Shown in pieces: positions 17,001 to 27,547 of a stretch of 64,000 nt of DNA. Source of the stretch: Pseudomonas cerasi (GTDB taxonomy: Bacteria > Pseudomonadota > Gammaproteobacteria > Pseudomonadales > Pseudomonadaceae); contig NZ_LT222319.1 of the NCBI RefSeq assembly GCF_900074915.1, forward strand, positions 62,001 through 126,000. The letters run 5' to 3'. The notes under the pieces were generated by a model. It was not told the DNA's origin, searched no databases, and worked only from the letters and a program-made list of their open reading frames with translations. Both the position numbers and the translations under genes were made by a program. Positions within the stretch are counted from its first letter, which is position 1; each line of letters opens with the position of its first letter.

Positions 17001-17938
17001 TCGTTATTGGCCTCGCCGTAGACCGCTTTCAGGATGTCGGCGGCGCCCTGCTCCAGCAGCGCTTCGGCCACTTGCACACCCAGTGCCTGAGCAGATGTCT
17101 GAGGTGCCCGGGCATCCGCGTGCAGCAACACGCTGCCGGACGGATCGCCCACCAGGCCGCGCAACCACACGTCATCGCCTTCCAGCACGGCGTAGCAGGC
17201 GATCGGCACCTGACAGCCACCGTTGAGGTGCTTGTTCAGCGAACGCTCGGCAATCACGCGCACAGCAGTGTCTTCGTGATGCAGAGGCGCAAGCAGCGCA
17301 TGAATTTCGGCGTCGACGCTGCGGCATTCGATACCCACCGCGCCCTGGCCACCGGCTGGCAGGCTGTCGTCGACACTGATTGCGGAAGTGATGCGGTCTT
17401 CGAAACCCAGGCGGATCAGGCCAGCGGCGGCGAGGATGATGGCGTCGTATTCACCGGCATCCAGCTTGGCCAGACGGGTATTGACGTTGCCGCGCAGGAA
17501 GCGGATCTGCAGATCGGGTCGACGCGCCAGCAATTGGGCCTGACGGCGCAGGCTGGAGGTGCCGACAATGCTGCCGGCCGGCAACTGGTCCAGGCTGGCA
17601 AAGGTGTTGGAAACGAATGCATCGCGCGGGTCTTCGCGCTCGCAGATGCAGAACAGGCCCAGGCCTTGTGGAAAGTCCATTGGCACGTCTTTCATCGAGT
17701 GCACGGCGATGTCGGCGTTGTTTTCCAGGAGCGCGGTTTCCAGCTCCTTGACGAACAGGCCTTTGCCACCGATTTTCGACAGCGGGGAGTCGAGCAATTT
17801 GTCGCCACGGCTGACCATGGGTACCAGCGTCACGAGCAGGCCGGGGTGGGCCTGTTCCAGGCGGGCCTTGACGTATTCTGCCTGCCAGAGTGCCAGCGCG
17901 CTTTTGCGAGTGGCGATGCGGATTTCGCGAGAGGACAT
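16997..17938 (-). CDS. hemC: Porphobilinogen deaminase (hydroxymethylbilane synthase)
   Basis: 313 residues, as in E. coli (313). Catalytic Asp84 lies in SMKDVPM, and Cys242 in [12 protein letters not shown] carries the dipyrromethane cofactor. The enzyme condenses four porphobilinogens to hydroxymethylbilane in the cytoplasm. It is the first gene of hemCDXY, lying 232 nt downstream of algR on the same strand. That gap should hold the hem promoter, though read-through from algZR is possible. Confidence 0.97.
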   Translation of the reverse strand: MSSREIRIATRKSALALWQAEYVKARLEQAHPGLLVTLVPMVSRGDKLLDSPLSKIGGKGLFVKELETALLENNADIAVHSMKDVPMDFPQGLGLFCICEREDPRDAFVSNTFASLDQLPAGSIVGTSSLRRQAQLLARRPDLQIRFLRGNVNTRLAKLDAGEYDAIILAAAGLIRLGFEDRITSAISVDDSLPAGGQGAVGIECRSVDAEIHALLAPLHHEDTAVRVIAERSLNKHLNGGCQVPIACYAVLEGDDVWLRGLVGDPSGSVLLHADARAPQTSAQALGVQVAEALLEQGAADILKAVYGEANNE

Positions 17939-18170
17939 TGAACAATCCGTACTGAGTAAATGCGACGGATATTAACAGCTCAATCCCGGTCAGGGCGGCT
18001 TCGGCGCTGATTGCAACTTGCGTCAGACACTGAGCCGATCAATCAATCGGCAGTGCCTGAGGGGCGCATGGGAAAGGCTGCGCGTAGGCCAGCCGAAAAG
18101 CACATGGAGCCGGAATTCTCCTCCGTTCCATGACTCGGTCTGGGCGCAGAGGCTCCAGAGCGGCGAGGCG

Positions 18171-18917
18171 CTAGAGCTGCTGCATCATTTTGCGGACACC
18201 GGCTACGTGGCGGCGGCTGACGATCAACGCATCGCCATTGAGCCCTCTGAGGAACAGCTGGAAATGCCCCAGCGGGGTGCGCTGCAACCGTTCTATGCGC
18301 TCGCGGGCCACCAGCGCATTGCGATGGATGCGCACGAAACGGTCACCGAATTCGTCTTCCAGTGCCTTGAGCGGTTCGTCCAGCAGCACTTCGCCGCCCT
18401 CGTGACGCAATGTCACGTATTTGTGATCGGCGATAAAGTAGATCACCTGATCCAGGGGAATCAGCTCGATGCCTTTGCGGGTACGCGCGCTGATGTGGCT
18501 GCGTGGCCCTGATCCGCTTTCGGCTGCCGGGCGGGTCAACGCCGCCAGTTGCACGCGGTTCGGCCGCTCGGCTTTTCGCAACGCTTCGACAAGGTGCTCG
18601 GGACGCACAGGCTTGACCAGATAGCCCACCGCACTGACCTGAAAAGCTTCCAGGGCGAACTCATCGTGGGCGGTGCAAAACACCACGGCAGGCGGTGCTT
18701 CCCGCTCGCACAGTCGGGCTGCGACCTGGAGGCCATCGAGACCCGGCATGCGGATATCGAGCAGCACTACGTCCGGTTTGTGGGTTTCGATCAGCGCCAA
18801 GGCTTCTTCGCCATTGGACGCGCTGGGTTCCAGTACTCGATAACCCTCGATTTCATTGACCATGCGGCTCAATCGCTCGCGGGCCAGGGGTTCGTCATCA
18901 ACGATCAGGACATTCAT
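18171..18917 (-). CDS. algR: AlgR response regulator (LytTR type)
   Basis: 248 residues. The receiver domain (1-120) has acidic pocket D7/D8, phosphoacceptor D54 in LLDIRMPG and K102. The C-terminal LytTR DNA-binding domain (about 140-245) contains FIADHKYVTLRHEGG and RIHRNALV. In pseudomonads AlgR controls alginate, twitching motility and virulence genes. The ATG at 18917 ([10 protein letters not shown]) overlaps the end of algZ by 4 nt, so sensor and regulator are coupled. Confidence 0.96.
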   Translation of the reverse strand: MNVLIVDDEPLARERLSRMVNEIEGYRVLEPSASNGEEALALIETHKPDVVLLDIRMPGLDGLQVAARLCEREAPPAVVFCTAHDEFALEAFQVSAVGYLVKPVRPEHLVEALRKAERPNRVQLAALTRPAAESGSGPRSHISARTRKGIELIPLDQVIYFIADHKYVTLRHEGGEVLLDEPLKALEDEFGDRFVRIHRNALVARERIERLQRTPLGHFQLFLRGLNGDALIVSRRHVAGVRKMMQQL

Positions 18918-19996
18918 ATAGCTCTGGCTTCCTGCGTGAGTCTCGCACAAGGATAGCGTAGACAGGTGTAGTGACGACCGTCACGGCGCTCCACGCTCAG
19001 ACTGGCATGCGGGCCAAAAAGTGCCGCAATTCGTGCGCCTATATTCGTCAGAGCCTGCTGAGTACCGTTGGAAGTCTGCCGATTGGCAACTTCTTCATAG
19101 GGATTGCTGACGCTCAATATGAACTCTCCCCCTTCATAGTTCGCTTCGACCGTTACAACGCCCCCTTCGACCCGCGGAGCAATGCCATAAATCAAAGCGT
19201 TTTCAAGTAATGGCTGCAAGGTTAGCTGGGGGATTGGCAAGTCATCGGGAATTGCACTCACCCTCCAGTCCAACTGTAGACGCTCGCCAAGACGATATTG
19301 CTCAATCGATAAATATCGTTTTGCCAATGCCAGCTCCTCACCCCATGTCACGAGGCTGCCCGGCTTGGCCAGACTGGCACGAAAAAGGTCCGAAAGATCG
19401 AGCACCGCCTGCTCGGCCTTGACCGGGTTGCTGGCCACCAGACTGGCGATACTGTTGAGTGTATTGAAGAGGAAGTGCGGGCGGATGCGCGCCTGCAGCG
19501 ATTCGATCCTGGCGCGCAGCTCGCCCTGTTGCTGCTTGCGCCACTGACTCTGCAGATAGAAGTAACGCAGCATCAGGGCGGACATGATCAGGGCAATCGT
19601 CGAGTAGCGCAGATAACGCTCGACCATGCCGCTGACCGAAATTCGCCCGGTAAGCTGACAGACGTCGGTGACGGCTGTGCACAGCAGCGTCAGGCCGACC
19701 ACCAGCAGGCAACTGAGCATGCCCGCCAGCCCCGGCGTCAATCGCGCCAGCCAGGGGCGCAACCCGCACAGCAGCGCTGCCGACAGCAGCACGATCCATT
19801 GCACGAACAGCGACATCAACGCCAGGCGTACCCAGTCGAAGCCGCTGCGCATCGGTTCCACCAGCACCAGAACCAGCACCAGCAGCTCGGCCAGCACGAC
19901 GAGCACCAGCAATGCCTGCGGCAGGCACAGTTCAGGGAGGAAAAAGTCTTTGCCGGGCGCGGGCCGGGCATCATGTTTCACAGGTTCGATTCGCAT
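18914..19996 (-). CDS. algZ: AlgZ (FimS) sensor histidine kinase
   Basis: 360 residues: several N-terminal membrane helices (about 25-145), then a His_kinase (LytS-type) domain with [15 protein letters not shown] (His174 the likely phospho-site) and a C-terminal ATPase region containing [12 protein letters not shown]. LytS-type kinases lack the usual H, N and G box spacing. It works with AlgR, whose gene overlaps by 4 nt. It is divergent from argH; the 133-nt gap holds both promoters. Confidence 0.94.
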   Translation of the reverse strand: MRIEPVKHDARPAPGKDFFLPELCLPQALLVLVVLAELLVLVLVLVEPMRSGFDWVRLALMSLFVQWIVLLSAALLCGLRPWLARLTPGLAGMLSCLLVVGLTLLCTAVTDVCQLTGRISVSGMVERYLRYSTIALIMSALMLRYFYLQSQWRKQQQGELRARIESLQARIRPHFLFNTLNSIASLVASNPVKAEQAVLDLSDLFRASLAKPGSLVTWGEELALAKRYLSIEQYRLGERLQLDWRVSAIPDDLPIPQLTLQPLLENALIYGIAPRVEGGVVTVEANYEGGEFILSVSNPYEEVANRQTSNGTQQALTNIGARIAALFGPHASLSVERRDGRHYTCLRYPCARLTQEARAI

Positions 19997-20129
19997 GGCT
20001 CCAGTCTCTGCCCTGGCCTCGTCAGCGGCAAGCTGTCCAGGGATAAAAATGCATCAACCCTGTTATCATCGCGTTCGTTCTTGTGCCAGGTATCGGGCAC
20101 GTCACTTTCAGTCAGCAACGAGCGAATCC

Positions 20130-21524
20130 ATGAGCACCGACAAGACCAACCAGTCCTGGGGCGGCCGCTTCAGTGAACCCGTCGACGCGTTTGTCGCGCG
20201 TTTCACTGCCTCCGTCACCTTCGATCAACGCCTGTATCGCCACGACATCATGGGCTCCATCGCCCACGCTACGATGCTGGCCAAGGTGGGCGTACTGACC
20301 GACGCCGAGCGCGATACCATCGTTGACGGCCTGAACACCATCCAGGCCGAGATCGAGGCTGGCCAGTTCGACTGGCGCGTCGATCTGGAAGACGTGCACA
20401 TGAACATTGAAGCACGCCTGACCGACCGCATCGGTATCACCGGCAAGAAGCTGCACACCGGTCGCAGCCGCAACGATCAGGTCGCCACCGACATCCGTCT
20501 GTGGCTGCGCGACGAAATCGACCTTATCCTCAGCGAAATCACACGTCTGCAGCAAGGCCTGCTGGGCCAGGCCGAGCGTGAAGCTGAAACCATCATGCCC
20601 GGTTTCACCCACTTGCAGACGGCCCAGCCGGTAACATTCGGTCACCATATGCTGGCCTGGTTCGAAATGCTCAGCCGCGACTACGAGCGTCTGGTGGATT
20701 GCCGCAAGCGTCTCAACCGCATGCCGCTGGGCAGCGCGGCGCTGGCGGGCACCACCTACCCGATCGACCGCGAGCTGACCTGCACACTGCTGGGCTTCGA
20801 GGTGGTGGGCGGCAACTCGCTGGACGGCGTATCGGATCGCGACTTCGCCATCGAATTCTGCTCGGCTGCATCCATCGCAATGATGCACCTGTCGCGCTTT
20901 TCGGAAGAGCTGGTGCTCTGGACCAGTGCGCAGTTCCAGTTCATCGACCTGCCGGACCGCTTCTGCACCGGCAGCTCGATCATGCCGCAAAAGAAGAACC
21001 CCGATGTTCCTGAACTGGTTCGCGGCAAGAGCGGCCGCGTGTTCGGTGCCCTGATGGGCCTGCTGACCCTGATGAAAGGCCAGCCCCTGGCTTACAACAA
21101 GGACAACCAGGAAGACAAGGAACCGCTGTTCGACGCCGCCGATACGCTGCGTGATTCGTTGCGTGCATTCGCCGACATGATCCCTGCGATCAAGCCCAAG
21201 CACGCGATGATGCGTGAAGCAGCGCTGCGCGGCTTCTCGACCGCCACCGATCTGGCCGACTATCTGGTCCGCCGTGGTCTGCCGTTCCGTGACTGCCATG
21301 AGATCGTCGGTCACGCGGTGAAATACGGTGTGGAAACCGGCAAGGACCTGGCAGAGATGAGCCTGGAAGAGCTGCGTCAGTTCAGCAACCAGATCGAACA
21401 GGACGTCTTCGCCGTGCTGACCCTGGAAGGTTCGGTGAATGCCCGTAATCACATCGGCGGCACCGCCCCCGAACAGGTCCGCGCCGCCGTCGTTCGCGGC
21501 CAGGAACTGCTGGCCGGGCGCTGA
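20130..21524 (+). CDS. argH: Argininosuccinate lyase
   Basis: 464 residues, normal for ArgH. The family signature [12 protein letters not shown] begins at residue 281 and contains catalytic Ser283; the HTGRSRNDQ and [10 protein letters not shown] motifs are also present. It splits argininosuccinate into arginine and fumarate, the last step of arginine synthesis. The ATG at 20130 ([14 protein letters not shown]) is the family start. The stop codon is followed within 30 nt by an inverted-pair repeat cluster. Confidence 0.97.
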   Translation: MSTDKTNQSWGGRFSEPVDAFVARFTASVTFDQRLYRHDIMGSIAHATMLAKVGVLTDAERDTIVDGLNTIQAEIEAGQFDWRVDLEDVHMNIEARLTDRIGITGKKLHTGRSRNDQVATDIRLWLRDEIDLILSEITRLQQGLLGQAEREAETIMPGFTHLQTAQPVTFGHHMLAWFEMLSRDYERLVDCRKRLNRMPLGSAALAGTTYPIDRELTCTLLGFEVVGGNSLDGVSDRDFAIEFCSAASIAMMHLSRFSEELVLWTSAQFQFIDLPDRFCTGSSIMPQKKNPDVPELVRGKSGRVFGALMGLLTLMKGQPLAYNKDNQEDKEPLFDAADTLRDSLRAFADMIPAIKPKHAMMREAALRGFSTATDLADYLVRRGLPFRDCHEIVGHAVKYGVETGKDLAEMSLEELRQFSNQIEQDVFAVLTLEGSVNARNHIGGTAPEQVRAAVVRGQELLAGR

Positions 21525-21550
21525 AGATACTCCGCATAGCCCCTGATCAT

Positions 21551-21722
21551 CATTCCCGCGCCCCGCGTGGGAATGCCGATCCTGAGGGTGCGCCGCGGCC
21601 CGGATGTGTGAAGGATTCCATCGTTCCCATGCTCCGCGTGGGAATGCCGTTCTGGACGCTCCGCGTCCGAACCTGAAGGTGCGCTGCGGCGCTGATGTGT
21701 GACGCGGAGCGTTGGCACGATA
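21551..21722. repeat. Inverted-pair repeat cluster after argH
   Basis: Two related units of the GTTCCC-ATGCTCCGCGTGGGAATGC family occur, with a GGACGCTCCGCGTCC hairpin and a duplicated spacer (CTGAGGGTGCGCCGCGG and CTGAAGGTGCGCTGCGG). The same family forms arrays at 27.7, 37.4 and 42.4 kb. The rest of the gap 21525-21830 holds only the leader of the next gene. Confidence 0.8.
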
Positions 21723-21830
21723 GTCGGTCTGGCCCCTGCTCACCGTTCCTACGACTCTTTCAGCACCTGCCGATTTCCCTCCGGCGCCCCCCGCCGCTAT
21801 CATCCCCGCTTCTTGTGGGGGACTTATCCG

Positions 21831-23072
21831 ATGCTCAATGGCCTGTGGCTTGGTTTTTTTGTCGTGGCGACGATTTCCGCGCTGGTGCAGTGGCTGGTGG
21901 GCGGCAACGCCGGCATTTTTGCGGCGATGGTCGAAAGTATCTTTGCGATGGCCAAGCTGTCGGTCGAGGTCATGGTGCTGCTGTTCGGCACACTGACCCT
22001 GTGGTTGGGCTTTTTGCGCATCGCCGAGAAGGCCGGCATCGTCGACTGGCTGGCCAAGGTTCTCGGGCCGCTGTTTCTGCGCCTGATGCCGGAGGTGCCG
22101 CCCGGCCACCCTGCGCTGGGGCTGATCACCCTCAACTTCGCCGCCAACGCGCTGGGTCTCGACAACGCCGCCACGCCGATTGGCCTGAAGGCCATGCGCT
22201 CGCTACAGGAACTCAACCCGAGCAAGACCGCCGCCAGTAACGCGCAGATCCTGTTTCTGGTGCTCAACGCCTCATCCCTGACCCTGCTGCCGGTGACGAT
22301 CTTCATGTACCGCGCCCAGCAAGGTGCGCCTGACCCGACCCTGGTATTCCTGCCGATCCTGCTGGCCACCAGTGTCTCGACCATCGTCGGCCTGCTGTCG
22401 GTCGCGTTCATGCAGCGTCTGCGCTTGTGGGACCCGGTGGTGCTCGCCTACCTCATCCCCGGCGCCCTGTTGCTGGGCACCTTCATGGCTTTTCTCGGCA
22501 CGCTGTCGGCGGCTGCGCTGGCGGGTCTGTCGTCGATTCTGGGCAACCTCACGCTGTTCGGCCTGATCATGATGTTTCTGATCATCGGCACGCTACGCAA
22601 GGTGCTGGTCTACGAGGCCTTCGTCGAAGGTGCGAAGGAAGGTTTCGACGTCGCCAAGAGCCTGCTGCCTTATCTGGTCGCCATGCTCTGTGCGGTGGGC
22701 GTGCTGCGCGCATCCGGCGCGCTGGACTTCGGCCTGGAAGGCATTCGGCATCTGGTGCAGTGGCTGGGGCTGGACACGCGCTTCGTCGATGCGTTGCCGA
22801 CCGCGATGGTCAAACCTTTCTCGGGCAGCGCCGCCCGTGCCCTGTTGATCGAAACCATGCAGACCCAGGGCGTGGACAGCTTCGCTGCATTGGCCGCTGC
22901 CACGATTCAGGGCAGCACCGAGACCACGTTCTACGTCCTTGCCGTGTACTTCGGCGCCGTGGGCATTCAGCGCGCTCGCCATGCGGTGGGCTGCGCGCTG
23001 CTGGCCGAGTTTTCCGGTGTCGTGGCCGCGATCTTCGTCTGCTACTGGTTCTTCGGCGCGACCGCGACCTGA
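21831..23072 (+). CDS. Gate-domain (nucleoside-recognition/SpmA-SpmB-like) membrane protein
   Basis: A 413-residue polytopic membrane protein with two Gate domains, one in each half, like fused SpmA and SpmB of spore-formers. The first half carries LNFAANALGLDNAATPIGLKAM, typical of SpmA-like proteins. The second carries MVKPFSGSAARALLIE and GSTETTFYVLAVYFG, typical of SpmB-like proteins. Function in non-sporulating bacteria is unknown; a transporter is likely. The ATG at 21831 follows a GGGGGAC ribosome-binding sequence. It converges with the DUF5924 gene with only 4 nt between stop codons. Confidence 0.85.
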   Translation: MLNGLWLGFFVVATISALVQWLVGGNAGIFAAMVESIFAMAKLSVEVMVLLFGTLTLWLGFLRIAEKAGIVDWLAKVLGPLFLRLMPEVPPGHPALGLITLNFAANALGLDNAATPIGLKAMRSLQELNPSKTAASNAQILFLVLNASSLTLLPVTIFMYRAQQGAPDPTLVFLPILLATSVSTIVGLLSVAFMQRLRLWDPVVLAYLIPGALLLGTFMAFLGTLSAAALAGLSSILGNLTLFGLIMMFLIIGTLRKVLVYEAFVEGAKEGFDVAKSLLPYLVAMLCAVGVLRASGALDFGLEGIRHLVQWLGLDTRFVDALPTAMVKPFSGSAARALLIETMQTQGVDSFAALAAATIQGSTETTFYVLAVYFGAVGIQRARHAVGCALLAEFSGVVAAIFVCYWFFGATAT

Positions 23073-23076
23073 AACA

Positions 23077-24270
23077 TTATTGCGCCGGAGCCTGAGGCGC
23101 AGACTCTGCGGGGGCTGCTTCGGCAGGCGCAGCCTCCTGCTTCTCCTGCTTCGGCTCATCAGCCGGTGCGGACTCAGGCGTAGTCTCTTCGGCCGAGTCG
23201 CCGCCCGGCTTGAGCTTGATTATCCGCCCGGTAGGTCGCTTGACTGCTGGCTGGTCATTGTCAGTGACGACAAAACGCAGCACGCCGATCATCTGGCCGT
23301 CCTCGGTCAGCACCCTCACCTGCCAGCGTCCTGTCACGTCCTCCGGGAAGTTTTGCTTGCGCGTCCAGGCGCGATAGCCTTCCTTACGGCCGCCGTGGAT
23401 ATCCAGCGCGATGCGGTCCATCTCTTCGCCTTCATGCCACCACACATGGTAGATACGCTCGTCCAGCCCGCGCGGCGCATTGATGGCGGTGTATGCATAC
23501 AGGCCGCCGTTGCGCAGCTGCTTGGCGCTGATCAGCGAAATACTGTCGCCCGGCGTACGGTTCTTGTTGTCGAAGTCCGGGCTCACCGCCACTTCAGTCA
23601 ACCATAGCGTCGCAGGCGGCACCCAGGAGCGTAGCAACCAGCCCGCCGCGCCGATGGCCAGGATGATGCTGATCACGGCCAGTGCGCTGCGCCAGGTGTT
23701 GAGCGGGAAGTTGGACATCAGGCTGGGCGCCGACAGCAGCATCGCCACGCCCAGCGCCAGTTTGTAACTCTCGGCGGTGGTCAGGTGCAGGATGATCGGC
23801 AGCGCGGTCAGCAGTGCCGCGAACAGTGTCAGAGTGTGCAACGTCATGAACAGCCAGCGTCTGGGCGCCAGCCATTTGTAGTAGAGGGGGTCGATGATCG
23901 AAATCAACCCGGCGGCGCCGAGCACCGCAGTGAATACCGCCTGACCACTGTTCCAGGTGGTGGTGATGAAAAAGAACGGCAGCACGAAGAACAGGCTTTC
24001 CTGATGGATCATCTGCGTGCCGTAGCGCAACAAGCCCTGCGGAATCTCGCGACCCAGCGCCTTGTTGAGCAACCCGACCATAGTGTTTTCGACCATCAGC
24101 CACAGCCAGCTGATCAGCATCACCACGGCAATCCAGGTGGCCAGCCCTGCCTGGCGATCGACCAGAATGAAACTGGCGATACCGGAAACGAAACCAAACG
24201 CTGCAATGAGCCCCGGGTAGCGCTGCATCAAGTTGAGCACGGGTGTCACATAGCGATTCACGTCAAGCAT
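23077..24270 (-). CDS. DUF5924/DUF2914-like membrane protein
   Basis: About 397 residues: seven or so membrane helices (residues 15-235), then a soluble domain with YHVWWHEGEEMDRIALDIHGG and TRKQNFPEDVTGRWQVRVLTEDGQ, which resembles the DUF2914 fold. It ends in a low-complexity tail rich in A, P and E. Function unknown; no catalytic motif is seen. The start is uncertain: ATG 24270 (MLDVNRYVTPV) is preferred, but a GTG four codons upstream (24282) is possible, and neither has a strong ribosome-binding site. A terminator for the upstream peptidase gene lies directly before it. Confidence 0.75.
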   Translation of the reverse strand: MLDVNRYVTPVLNLMQRYPGLIAAFGFVSGIASFILVDRQAGLATWIAVVMLISWLWLMVENTMVGLLNKALGREIPQGLLRYGTQMIHQESLFFVLPFFFITTTWNSGQAVFTAVLGAAGLISIIDPLYYKWLAPRRWLFMTLHTLTLFAALLTALPIILHLTTAESYKLALGVAMLLSAPSLMSNFPLNTWRSALAVISIILAIGAAGWLLRSWVPPATLWLTEVAVSPDFDNKNRTPGDSISLISAKQLRNGGLYAYTAINAPRGLDERIYHVWWHEGEEMDRIALDIHGGRKEGYRAWTRKQNFPEDVTGRWQVRVLTEDGQMIGVLRFVVTDNDQPAVKRPTGRIIKLKPGGDSAEETTPESAPADEPKQEKQEAAPAEAAPAESAPQAPAQ

Positions 24271-24298
24271 CGGAGGGGTCACTCGGTTCTGTTCATAC

Positions 24299-24329
24299 AA
24301 AAAACGCGCTGTGTAACAAACGCAGCGCG
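24299..24329 (-). terminator. Intrinsic terminator of the M16 peptidase gene
   Basis: Read on the minus strand, a 7-bp stem CGCGCTG/CAGCGCG with an 11-nt loop is followed by six T residues. It lies 37 nt after the peptidase stop codon and only 29 nt before the downstream start codon. The downstream gene must therefore be transcribed from a promoter overlapping this hairpin or by read-through. Confidence 0.8.
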
Positions 24330-24365
24330 GAGCCTGCACCCGCGGTGCAGTTCGGTGTCAGGATT

Positions 24366-25751
24366 CTATTTGCTGCGTACACGCCAGCGCCACAGGGCCA
24401 GCAGTGCCAGCAGTGCCATGAAACCCAGTACTCCGCCAATCAGCCAATACAGACCGTCATAACTGAACAATGGCTTTTCAATGCGCATGTAACCCGGCTG
24501 GGCAAGCAATTGGCGCATCGCCTGATTGGCCGTTTCCAGCTTCACCGCCTTGATCCGTTTGGCCGGATCCTCGAAGCGCCCGTTTTCATAATCGTTGAGC
24601 GCGCTCCAATAGTAGTCGGCCAGCGCGCTATTGCCTTGTGTGGCCCATGACTGCCGGTCAATGGCGAGCTGTTGCAGCCGCGCAAACGTAGCGGGCTGCA
24701 TGCCGTCTTTTTGCAGGCGCTCGACCAGACCGCGAATGTCGCGCTCGGCTTCATCGGCATCGTCACGTTCGACATCGGCGTTCAGGCTCAAAAACCCGGC
24801 ATCGCCGAACACTTCGCGCTCTGCCGAGGGGCCGTAGGACAAACTGTGTTTCAGGCGCAGCTCAGTGTAGAGCGTCCAGTCCAGATAGGCTTTGACCAGT
24901 TCCCAGGTTTCGTCGTGCTGGTCGTCGAGCTGCGGCTCTGGGTAGATCAGGTGCAGCTTGGCGCTCTCGCCCAGCCCGCCGCGCTCAAGCTCGCGGCGCG
25001 GTTCGGCCGAGCCGCTGCCCTGCGCCAGTGGCGGATGGTCGATCGGATCGGTGGGGGCGAGCTTGCCGTAGGTGCGCTCCAGATAGGCTGGCAGCAGCTT
25101 GTCCAGATCACCCACCACAATCAGCGTCATGTTGTTGGGGGCGTACCAGTTGGCGAAGACGTCTTCGATGTGCTCCAGCTGGATGCCGTCCACCTCGGGA
25201 CGTTCAGCGCATTTGAGGCCCAGCTCCACGGCCAGCTGGCTGCTGGCGCTGCGCCCGGAATCACGCCGGTCAAGCAGGCGCTGCAAGTGCGAAAAATGCC
25301 CGCCATCTTCGCGTTCGACCACGCGTTTGACGCCGTCCAGCCGCGCCTGGCTCAGCTCGGTTTTGGTCATGATCTCCAGCAGCAGGTCGAGCACCTTGCG
25401 CTGGTTGCGCGCAGGCGCTTCGATCACGAAGGTGGTGTCGGCGTTGCTGGTGAAGGCATTCCACTCGCCGCCCAGCGCCTGCATACGCTCTTCCAGCCCG
25501 CCTTCACCGCTGTCATCCACGCCGCTGAACAGCAGGTGTTCCAGCAGATGCGGCAGTTCCTTGTCCTGGCACGGGAAGTCATCGAAGCCGATACCCACCA
25601 CCAAACGGATGGCGACGTGACCCTTGTCGTAACCGGGCTTGAGAATGACTTGCAAACCATTGGGCAGCAGATAGCCCTCGACCTGAAGACGGTCAAGGGC
25701 GAATGAGGGAAGTGAACCGAGGAGCAGACAAGCGAACAGCAGGCAACGCAT
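24366..25751 (-). CDS. M16-family zinc peptidase with C-terminal membrane anchor
   Basis: 461 residues with a signal peptide (MRCLLFACLLLGSLPSFA). The inverted zinc motif HLLEH is at 68-72 (H68, E71, H72), with a downstream acidic ligand region (VVEREDGGH). A single membrane helix near the C-terminus (YWLIGGVLGFMALLALLALW) and a basic end indicate a periplasmic enzyme tethered to the inner membrane. M16 peptidases degrade short peptides; many secreted ones occur in pairs, but no partner is next to this one. It ends with its own terminator. Confidence 0.88.
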   Translation of the reverse strand: MRCLLFACLLLGSLPSFALDRLQVEGYLLPNGLQVILKPGYDKGHVAIRLVVGIGFDDFPCQDKELPHLLEHLLFSGVDDSGEGGLEERMQALGGEWNAFTSNADTTFVIEAPARNQRKVLDLLLEIMTKTELSQARLDGVKRVVEREDGGHFSHLQRLLDRRDSGRSASSQLAVELGLKCAERPEVDGIQLEHIEDVFANWYAPNNMTLIVVGDLDKLLPAYLERTYGKLAPTDPIDHPPLAQGSGSAEPRRELERGGLGESAKLHLIYPEPQLDDQHDETWELVKAYLDWTLYTELRLKHSLSYGPSAEREVFGDAGFLSLNADVERDDADEAERDIRGLVERLQKDGMQPATFARLQQLAIDRQSWATQGNSALADYYWSALNDYENGRFEDPAKRIKAVKLETANQAMRQLLAQPGYMRIEKPLFSYDGLYWLIGGVLGFMALLALLALWRWRVRSK

Positions 25752-25808
25752 AAAACAGCTTTCCTGGCGGGCCGGTATGTTTAACAGACTTCACCTCGGC
25801 CCTTACGT

Positions 25809-27461
25809 TCATAGCGATCTGTCGGCCTCGACCTCGCTCGACAAGGCTCCTGTGTCAGCGGTTTCCAGCACCACGTAGGCGCTGCTGCAAAACAGCGAGT
25901 TCAGACGCTTCATGTCGGCAATCAGCTCCAGGTGCAGCGAACTGGTTTCGATACTCTGGACCACCTTGTTGCGCAGCCGGCTGACGTGGGCGTGCGCCAG
26001 GCGTCGCTCCTCGGCCCTGAACTGGCGCTTCTCGCGCAACAACTGACGCGCGCTTTCGTGATCGCCGCTGAGGAACACCGAAAGGCCCAGGCGCAGGTTC
26101 GACTGTAATTGAATCTGCAGATCCGCAAGTTCTTCAAGACCGACTTCAGAGAACGACCGGCGATGTGCCGTCTTCTGCTGCTGGATTTTGCGCAACATGC
26201 GTTCGATCAGGCCGCTGGCCAGCTCCAGGTTGATGGTCAGTTCGATGATCTCGGCCCAGCGCCGGTTGTCGTGCTCGCCGAGGTCTTCACGCGGCATCTG
26301 CGCCAGGTACAGCTTGATCGCGCTGTACAGCGCTTCGACGTCATCGTTGAGGCGGCGCACTTCCTGGGTCACCGCCGTTTGCGTGCCGCGCAGTACCGCC
26401 AGCATCGAGGCGAGCATGCTTTCGATCAGGTCGCCCATACGCAGGGTTTCGCGCACCGCGTTGGCCAGCGCAAGGCTGGGCGTCGACAGGGCGGTCAGGT
26501 CCAGATGACGCGGTTTGGCCAGGCCGCCGACTTCGTTCTGCTGGGGCAGCAGATACGAGCACAACCGCGCCATCGGGGCCACGGTTGGCAGCATGATCAG
26601 GCAGCGCACCGTGTTGTAGAGCAGGTGAAAGCCGATCGCCAGTTCCTGAGGACTAAAGCCCAGCGTGTCGATCCAGGCAACCAGCGGGTCGAGCACCGGA
26701 AAGATCAGCAACAGGCCGAACAGTTTGTACAGCAGACTGCCCAGCGCCACCTGCCGACCGGCGACGTTCTGCATGCTGGTACTGAGAAAGGCCAGCAGGC
26801 CGCTGCCGATGTTGGCCCCGATCACCAGGCCGATCGCCACCGGCAAGCCAATGACTTCGGTACCTGCCAATGTGGCCGTCAGCAGCACTGCCGCCAGGCT
26901 GGAATAGGAGATCAGCGCGAACATGGCGCCCACCAGCGCATCCAGCAGCAGGTCGCCGGTCAGCGAGGCGAACAGCACCTTGACCCCCGCCGCCTGGGTG
27001 ATCGGTGCGGCAGCCGCGACGATCAGCTGCAAGGCCAGCACGATCAGGCCCAGGCCGATACCGACCCGTCCCAGTTGACCGGCACGGGTCTGCTTGCGCG
27101 ACAGGAAAAACACTACGCCAAGGAAGATCAGCAGCGGCGACAGCCATGACAGATCGAAGGTCAGCACGCGAGACATCAAGGCGGTGCCGACATCGGCGCC
27201 AAGCATGATCACCAGCGCAGGCGTCAACGTCATCAGCCCCTGGCCGACAAACGACGTCACCAGCATGGCAGTGGCGTTGCTGCTCTGCACCAATGCCGTC
27301 ACCAGAATGCCGGCGATGAACGCCAGCGGTCGTTTGGACATGTTCTGGCTGAGCACACGACGAAGTTGTGTACCGTAGACACGAAGGATGCCAGTGCGCA
27401 CGATATGCGTGCCCCAGATCAGCAGGGCGACGGCGGATAGCAAATCGAGCAGGGTCAGCAT
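25809..27461 (-). CDS. Na/Pi cotransporter family protein with PhoU-like tail
   Basis: 550 residues. The membrane part (1-340) has two Na/Pi-cotransporter repeats with the ALVQSSNATAMLVTS and ANIGSGLLAFLSTS motifs, whose QSS-type serines contact substrate in this family. The C-terminal 200 residues are helical and PhoU-like. Members import phosphate or have regulatory roles in phosphate signalling. ATG 27461 (MLTLLDLLSAVALL) has a GGGGCT ribosome-binding sequence. The frame continues upstream only because it reads through a MITE-like element, so that extension is rejected. Confidence 0.87.
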   Translation of the reverse strand: MLTLLDLLSAVALLIWGTHIVRTGILRVYGTQLRRVLSQNMSKRPLAFIAGILVTALVQSSNATAMLVTSFVGQGLMTLTPALVIMLGADVGTALMSRVLTFDLSWLSPLLIFLGVVFFLSRKQTRAGQLGRVGIGLGLIVLALQLIVAAAAPITQAAGVKVLFASLTGDLLLDALVGAMFALISYSSLAAVLLTATLAGTEVIGLPVAIGLVIGANIGSGLLAFLSTSMQNVAGRQVALGSLLYKLFGLLLIFPVLDPLVAWIDTLGFSPQELAIGFHLLYNTVRCLIMLPTVAPMARLCSYLLPQQNEVGGLAKPRHLDLTALSTPSLALANAVRETLRMGDLIESMLASMLAVLRGTQTAVTQEVRRLNDDVEALYSAIKLYLAQMPREDLGEHDNRRWAEIIELTINLELASGLIERMLRKIQQQKTAHRRSFSEVGLEELADLQIQLQSNLRLGLSVFLSGDHESARQLLREKRQFRAEERRLAHAHVSRLRNKVVQSIETSSLHLELIADMKRLNSLFCSSAYVVLETADTGALSSEVEADRSL

Positions 27462-27547
27462 GCGAAAAGCCCCCTGAGGTTTGCCTATACAGGCGATGAA
27501 TTGAAAGATGCAGTGTGTGGCGAGCGGGGATGGGTGTAACGCTCTAC

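Noticed and set aside
20112..22109. 665-codon antisense frame over argH
   Set aside because: GC-rich third positions of argH leave the opposite frame open; the product is His/Gln/Arg-rich without any family.
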